Shown here piece by piece: positions 59,175-64,000 of a stretch of 64,000 bases of DNA. Each line of letters begins with the position of its first letter. Within the stretch, counting starts at the first letter, position 1. The DNA is taken from the NCBI GenBank assembly GCA_037974965.1, contig JBBPFI010000009.1:186001-250000 (forward strand), in the 5' to 3' direction. Position numbers and translations under genes: made by a program. The stretch is from Dacryopinax spathularia. Its lineage: Eukaryota > Basidiomycota > Dacrymycetes > Dacrymycetales > Dacrymycetaceae. Under the pieces are notes generated by a model that worked only from the letters and a program-made list of their open reading frames with translations, made no database searches and was not told the origin of the DNA.

Positions 59175-60111
59175 TGGGGTTAGAGGGAAAACCTGTACAA
59201 TAGGTGATACTGTATGTGCATTGGGAATATCATTATCACATCATTGCCAATCCCATGCTCGGCTGAGTCTAGGTGGCTGTGCCTGATCAAAGTGCAGTCT
59301 TGACTTTCCGCCACCCCCCGGAGGCATCTAACCCGGAGGCATGTGAGCGGAAGCACACGGGAGCAGACGGAAGTAAACGGAAGCAGTTTGACGCGCGTCG
59401 CTCTGCTCCCTGAACTCCTCAACATCAATTATTTTTGTACAGCTCAACACAACAATAAATACTCGGTGTACTTGAGCATAGGTTAATGTGTAGTTTAAAT
59501 TACTAATCTAAAATTTGAACAAAATTTGTTGCTATTGTATCAAGTAAAATACTATTGTCCCAAATTGCACAGCCACAGGGTCCTTCGCACTTGTGCAAAA
59601 TGCAAGCTTTACAGTCCGGACAAGTAAGAAATAGAGAAAAATAATGAATTAGCCTCATTGTTCAGAAGAGTACAGCTTAGGTCTACTCAGGATGCGCCTA
59701 CCATGTTAAAATAGCGATTTCTGTGGAGTCCTTCACTTTTATTTCCCTGAGATTCCCCTTTACTTCACTATGCTAGGGACTCTACAGGCAACGCGCACCG
59801 GAGTTCTCAGGCCGAGTGTGCCGAGGAAGCGGCATGTGACGAGGCGTGACCTGCAGGGAGGTCACATACCTCACGTGATAAAGTGCCTCCGTGGGCACCG
59901 GCATGGGTGGCGGAAAGTACGCAAGTATCAAAGTGGCTGCTCAGAACGGAAGCAGAAACACCGCAAACTCAACCCACGCTCAACGGCTGACGTCCATTCG
60001 ACGACATCATCATAACAATTCAAGCATTCCCAGCCATCGCTCCCCCCTCCTCCTTTCCGACCTCCTACATCTTTCCATATCATTGTATAATTACACGGTC
60101 CTCAGCTCCAC
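59175..60111. other. Intergenic AKR1 to UBE2S with AT-rich pocket
   Basis: An AT-rich pocket from about 59430 to 59770 contrasts with its surroundings and resembles the island at 48.2-49.8 kb in composition, though I could not align them. An ACAATAAATAC poly(A)-like signal lies near 59450. From about 60000 on the sequence is the C/T-rich UBE2S leader. Confidence 0.4.
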
Positions 60112-61310
60112 ATGGTAAAGTCTTATCTATCGTCCAATTCCTCTCACAATTCATCGTTTTGTTCGTTCTAGGTCAACACACAAGCCGTTCGTCGCGTCAT
60201 TAGGGAGGTGGCTGCTCTTCGGAACAACCCCCCAGAAGGGATTCGGGTGGTCACGTCGGAGGAGAACATGCTGGATATCGCTGGTATTATCGCCGGCCCG
60301 ACAGGAACCCCTTATGAAGGTATGTCTTTAACGCCCATTCATGCGTGCAGCAGGACTGAACGTTTTCAAGGTGGCTACTTCCGCGTCCAGTTTCAGTTGT
60401 ACGCGCTTTCGCCCATCATTTGTCCAAGCGAGACTTACATTTGTTGTTGCAGCGGTGACGAGTTCCCTGCTGTTCCTCCGAAGTGTAAGCTCCCGTCGCA
60501 CCATGGACCTCCTGCTCGATTGTGCTTACATGTGCATCAGGTCGATTTGTCACCAGAATATTCCATCCCAACGTGTCAAAGTCGGGAGAGATTTGTGTTA
60601 ACACTCTTAAGAAGGACTGGAAATCTTCATTCGGAATAGAGCATATCTTGGTCGTGCGTACCATCCACTTCACTGCGATATGTATAGTGCCATCTCAAGG
60701 CAATTCACAGACCGTGAAATGCCTTCTAATATACCCGAATGGCGAATCAGCCCTTGACGAAGAGGCGGGCAAGCTCATCCTTGAACGCTATGAAGACTTC
60801 GCACGTCAAGCCAGACTCATGACTTCCATTCACGCGACACCGAAAGTAAGCAATTAGGATATGGTCTCGAGCGTCGACCACTAATATCTCCTCCAGCGAC
60901 CGCCGCCAGAATTCCTGGATTCAGCGAAGCAAGAAAGTGAGAAGACTGTCGATGTGGAGCCGTTAATCCCCTTGGCACCCAGCGCGCAAGTCCCAGTGAA
61001 TGCTCCGCAGTTGGATTACATACCCCCTCCATCACCCGCACCATCCCAAGGATTTTCACCTGTCCCACAGACTACCTTCTCCCCAGCACCGGAGGTTTAC
61101 CGCCCGCCTACTCCAAGAGCCTCCCGGAATTATATACCAGCGATCTCGCACAGCCCGTCCGCGGCCAAGTTGCAATCCGACCGCACTCGCAGTGCCAGCC
61201 CTATCGGATTGATTGAGCAGAAGCGTTTGGCAAGAATAGCATTGGCGGAGAGGCTAGAGCGAGAGAAGAGGTGGGGTGGTCCCAAACGAAGAGGCCTGCG
61301 ACGGTTATGA
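60112..61310 (+). CDS. UBE2S: Ubiquitin-conjugating enzyme UBE2S-like (APC/C E2)
   Basis: UBE2S elongates Lys11-linked ubiquitin chains on substrates of the anaphase-promoting complex. The first coding exon is only ATG (60112-60114), with GTAAAG directly after it; exon 2 is 60172-60319 and begins [24 protein letters not shown]. The UBC core continues [49 protein letters not shown] with the catalytic Cys, [37 protein letters not shown] and [19 protein letters not shown] long Pro-rich linker ends in a basic tail [14 protein letters not shown]. The final LRRL is the same as the end of human UBE2S, which docks on the APC/C. This makes UBE2S more likely than other E2 types. Interior splice sites are plausible but not all verified. 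Confidence 0.92.
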
Positions 61311-61744
61311 CGCATGCGCATGCTTGCTCCTGTTGTACCTCTACCCATCCTCTGCGAGGACCGCTGACGATCCTCTGTACATACATAGGCAACCTGTACT
61401 TGGATCATCTATTGTACTTTTTCTCACAATGTATTATGTACAAGTCACGGAAGAGACTTCCACGTTTCCAGATTAACCACCATCAGCTAGGGTCCATTGA
61501 CAATGAGATTGCGCGAAGATGCCGATGTGGTACCGGAATACCAGCGGTTTCAGCGCTTAAAGGTAGCAGCAACACGAGCCGTGATAGTACATAAACATCC
61601 CAGGCGGCTGGCTGCGCCTAGCAAGCCTGTTGCTCTCTATTTTGGAGCCTTGTTCAGCTCGCGTAAGTTTATTCCTCACCACCAAGAATTTCTCGCTAAC
61701 TGGCCATTTCCCTATCCGTGAGTAGGCAGCCTGCTAGCGAAGTA
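61311..61744. other. Intergenic UBE2S to hydrolase gene
   Basis: Short same-strand spacer without a supported gene. An open frame starting upstream (MSRQPASEV) runs in frame into the hydrolase and could extend its N-terminus by nine residues. Confidence 0.35.
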
Positions 61745-62681
61745 ATGGCAACGTCGTCCGGCACTGTTGCGTTTCGCACCTACCAAACCTGGTATCAAAT
61801 CTATGGCGACACGTCGAACGCCAAATACCCTCCTTTAGTCTTTCTGCATGGTGGGCCCGGTGTGCCTGGCAGATACTTGCAGACCATTGGCGATCTATGG
61901 TCGACTCGCGGCATCCCCGTTATCCTCTACGATCAACTCGGATGTGGCAACTCCACGCATCTCCAGGACAAGGGTGCGGACTTCTGGACTGTGGAACTCT
62001 TTTTGGAGGAATTGGATAATCTCTTGTCGAAGCTGGGCATTCAAGATGGCTATTTTCTAGGTGGGAATTCCTGGGGTGGCATGCTAGCTGCGGAGCATGG
62101 CGTTCTCAAGCCGAAAGGCCTGAAGAAGCTCATAATCGCGGATAGTCCGGCCTCCATGGAGTTATGGCTGGAAGCCGCGAATATCCTGCTTTCGGGCCTC
62201 CCCGCGGACGTTAAGCAGGCCATTGAAGAGAACGAAAAGAATGGCACGACCGATTCGCAAGAATATAAAGACGCCTGCAATGTCTTCTATGCCAAGCACG
62301 TTTGCCGCATCCAACCGTTCCCGATCGATGTACAGAGGAGTTTCGAGCTGCTGGAGGAGGATCCAACAGTGTATCACACAATGTGCGGCGTTGTAGTAGA
62401 GACTCACTCCGTACCTAACGATTGACAGGAACGGCCCCTCGGAGTTCAGCGTCGTGGGAACTCTGAAGAGATGGACAATCATTGATCGTCTCGCCGCCAT
62501 CGAAGTTCCCACGCTGCTCATCAACGGCAAATATGACGAGGCCATGGACCTCGTCGTCCAGCCCTATGCGGAGAAGATCAAGGGCGCCATCTGGAAGACT
62601 TTCCCCGAATCGAGTCACATGCCCCACCAAGAGGAGCGAGCAGAATACATGAAAGTCGTCGGGAATTTTCTAGCGATGTAG
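61745..62681 (+). CDS. Proline iminopeptidase-family alpha/beta hydrolase
   Basis: It belongs to the S33 proline iminopeptidase / amino-acid amidase group, which releases N-terminal residues from small peptides or amides; the true substrate is unknown. Two exons fit: 61745-62382 and 62429-62681, giving 296 residues. Key motifs are the oxyanion HGGPG in VFLHGGPGVPG, ILYDQLGCGNS, and the nucleophile elbow GGNSWGGM with Ser. The acid lies in LLINGKYDEAMDL and the His in FPESSHMPHQEE, so the triad is complete. The cap region between about residues 135 and 225 is variable. An AATAAA signal lies at 62842-62847. No signal peptide is visible, so it is probably cytosolic. Confidence 0.9.
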
Positions 62682-62841
62682 AAAAGCAGAAAAGCAGATC
62701 TTCACTGTTCTCGCCCGGTACCTGCGACGTGAGGAGTTCTCGTACAGTGCAGTGCCGCAGCCCCTTGTCCCAGTAACCCGTCTATAAGAGAAGGGTATCC
62801 CAGTCTTGTGCTTCAGTACCCTGAGTGTGTATTAGTCCCAG

Positions 62842-62847
62842 AATAAA
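62842..62847 (+). terminator. AATAAA poly(A) signal after hydrolase gene
   Basis: A canonical hexamer lies about 160 bases after the hydrolase stop codon at 62681. Confidence 0.4.
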
Positions 62848-63509
62848 ATCAGAAAGCCGAGCTTTCCGAAGGTGGGAGTCCGCTTCCTAATTCAACCACC
62901 CATGCACAGGCATGACAGGTACGGAGAGCGGAGCGGGCACAAACGAGATGCAAGAGGACCGAAGCGATTGCGCCAGCAGTCACAGCACCCTACTCGTACC
63001 CCTGGAGGGAGATCCACGCTAGCGCTGCTATATCTGAGCGCAATCGCACCAAATGCCATTCGGTGCGAAGTTCCATAGCTGGCTGGTCGCTGGTCCATCA
63101 ACGTAGCCCTCCGGAAATGTTCCCGTTCATCCACCACGCCAACTGAACGGTCCATACGGAGTTAATCAGCAAAGACATCTGGACGAAATCCGGTTGCGGT
63201 GTGCTAGCAAAGGCACTAAACAAGGCATGGAGTGTCGGTAGAGTAACGGTACGTGCCTTCCGAAACAGTAACCGCACATGACTGACAGGGTGCTGTCCGC
63301 TTGGGTTCGGCAGCAAAGAACCGCCTCGTTCCGCAAACCAAAGTTTATGGGTCTGTCTACGGCAATCAATCAAACTCTCATATGCGGCAAGCACCGCTGT
63401 ATCGTCTTATGGACTTTATCAGCTGAAAGTCTGGGCATCCCTCCCAGTTATAAGCCCCCTTGTTGGAAGGGATTGAGGACAAACTGCGCAGCAACTAAGA
63501 AGTGGTACA
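62848..63509. other. Intergenic before right-edge gene
   Basis: A minus-strand open frame (63394-63098) with a hydrophobic piece is present but does not start with ATG and shows no motif. The region probably holds the promoter of the last gene. Confidence 0.35.
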
Positions 63510-64000
63510 ATGTCTGCCTCCTCCGACACCGCACACGGCGACGAATCTGACTTCGAGGATGCGGCTATCAAGACTGTCAAAGCTCTCCACTCGGACGAAC
63601 TCGCTAGCCTTTCCATCGGCCATGACCAGCTCAAATCCCCTCCCGAGACGTTCCAACATTTCATACTGAAGACACTGCATAGTTACTTCATCTTCCTCAC
63701 TTCGACATGGGTGCACTCCGCCTTGGCTATGGTCGCGCCGAGAATGAGTAGGTTCCTCCATTCAAAGGGAATCTGTCTTGAACTGGGACTGATTTTCGCC
63801 AGCGATCATGGATAGAACGGTCTTGTTTTTGTTCGCATCTGTGGCCTCCATCATCATGCAAGGGATCGGTGCATGCATTGGTGGTACTGGCTGACATCAT
63901 TATAGTACAACATTAATGCTCTTCTGCATATTGGCCCGGGTGCCATTGATTGTCCGGATCTTCACGAGATGGACACATATGGAAGCTGACGATTTGTCTC
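63510..64000 (+). CDS. Unknown membrane protein, cut by right edge
   Basis: This is the 5' part of a gene whose remainder lies outside the window. The ATG at 63510 starts MSASSDTAHGDESDFEDAA. An amphipathic stretch (KTVKALHSDELASLS) comes before a region with hydrophobic segments (LHSYFIFLTSTWVHSALAMV). A first intron begins near 63747 (donor GTAGGT), and the next exon reads MDRTVLFLFASVASIIMQG, again hydrophobic. The protein probably has several membrane spans. I do not recognise the family. Confidence 0.5.

Noticed and set aside
63098-63394. 98-codon minus-strand frame with a hydrophobic stretch
   Set aside because: It does not begin with ATG and shows no splice-supported continuation or known motif.

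Overview
The window is nuclear DNA of a filamentous basidiomycete, most likely an Agaricomycete. Genes are packed on both strands and broken by many introns of about 43-60 nt with GT..AG ends. Several proteins are ones that budding yeasts lack but mushrooms keep (METTL14-like, UBE2S-like, ALKBH6-like) or have typical fungal forms (homeodomain-plus-C2H2 STE12, Egh16-like secreted protein, MSB1). I cannot name the species. No virus, CRISPR array, rRNA or convincing tRNA was seen.

Layout, left to right. 0.6-4.0 kb (-): a GATA zinc-finger regulator. 4.8-8.3 kb (-): CHO2, the first PE methyltransferase. 10.3-11.4 kb (-): an unknown protein with two membrane segments. 12.3-13.3 kb (-): a secreted Egh16-like protein. 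14.2-15.3 kb (+): an ALKBH6-type dioxygenase, tail to tail with an unknown basic/Ser-rich protein (15.5-16.4 kb, -). 17.5-19.6 kb (+): a METTL14-like protein with a Met/Gly-rich tail. 20.9-23.3 kb (-): STE12. A 3.5 kb gene-poor stretch follows. 26.8-28.6 kb (+): VPS36 (ESCRT-II), almost touching FOL3 (28.6-30.0 kb, -). 30.3-30.8 kb (+): a DUF1687/FMP46 thioredoxin-like protein. 31.3-32.0 kb (+): a type II membrane protein. 32.5-34.9 kb (+): an MSB1-like protein. 35.3-39.6 kb (-): glycogen phosphorylase. 39.9-42.1 kb (+): COQ8. 42.2-43.0 kb (-): OPI3, the second PE-pathway methyltransferase. 43.2-46.1 kb (-): SET2. 46.4-48.0 kb (+): the RNA polymerase I subunit RPA49.

48.0-54.2 kb is the rearranged part. 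An AT-rich, non-coding island (48.2-49.8 kb) is followed by a broken inverted copy of an OTU deubiquitinase gene (50.0-50.8 kb, +), then a mitochondrial oxodicarboxylate carrier gene (50.9-52.6 kb, +), then the intact OTU gene (52.9-54.2 kb, -). The carrier gene therefore sits between the arms of a young inverted duplication. After it come eEF1B-gamma (54.6-56.3 kb, +), the ankyrin-DHHC palmitoyltransferase AKR1 (56.7-59.2 kb, +), UBE2S (60.1-61.3 kb, +), a proline-iminopeptidase-family hydrolase (61.7-62.7 kb, +) and the start of a membrane protein cut off by the right edge.

Most genes are housekeeping. Shared themes are phosphatidylcholine synthesis (CHO2 and OPI3 in one window), mitochondrial function (COQ8, the carrier, FMP46-like), and signalling or chromatin control (STE12, GATA, SET2, METTL14-like). 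The most notable gene-structure features are a probable 5-nt microexon in the carrier gene, a 14-nt exon in ALKBH6, a GC-AG intron in VPS36 and a start-codon-only first coding exon in UBE2S. Where exon limits are given they were derived by eye from splice signals, reading phase and family motifs; they are not transcript-supported.
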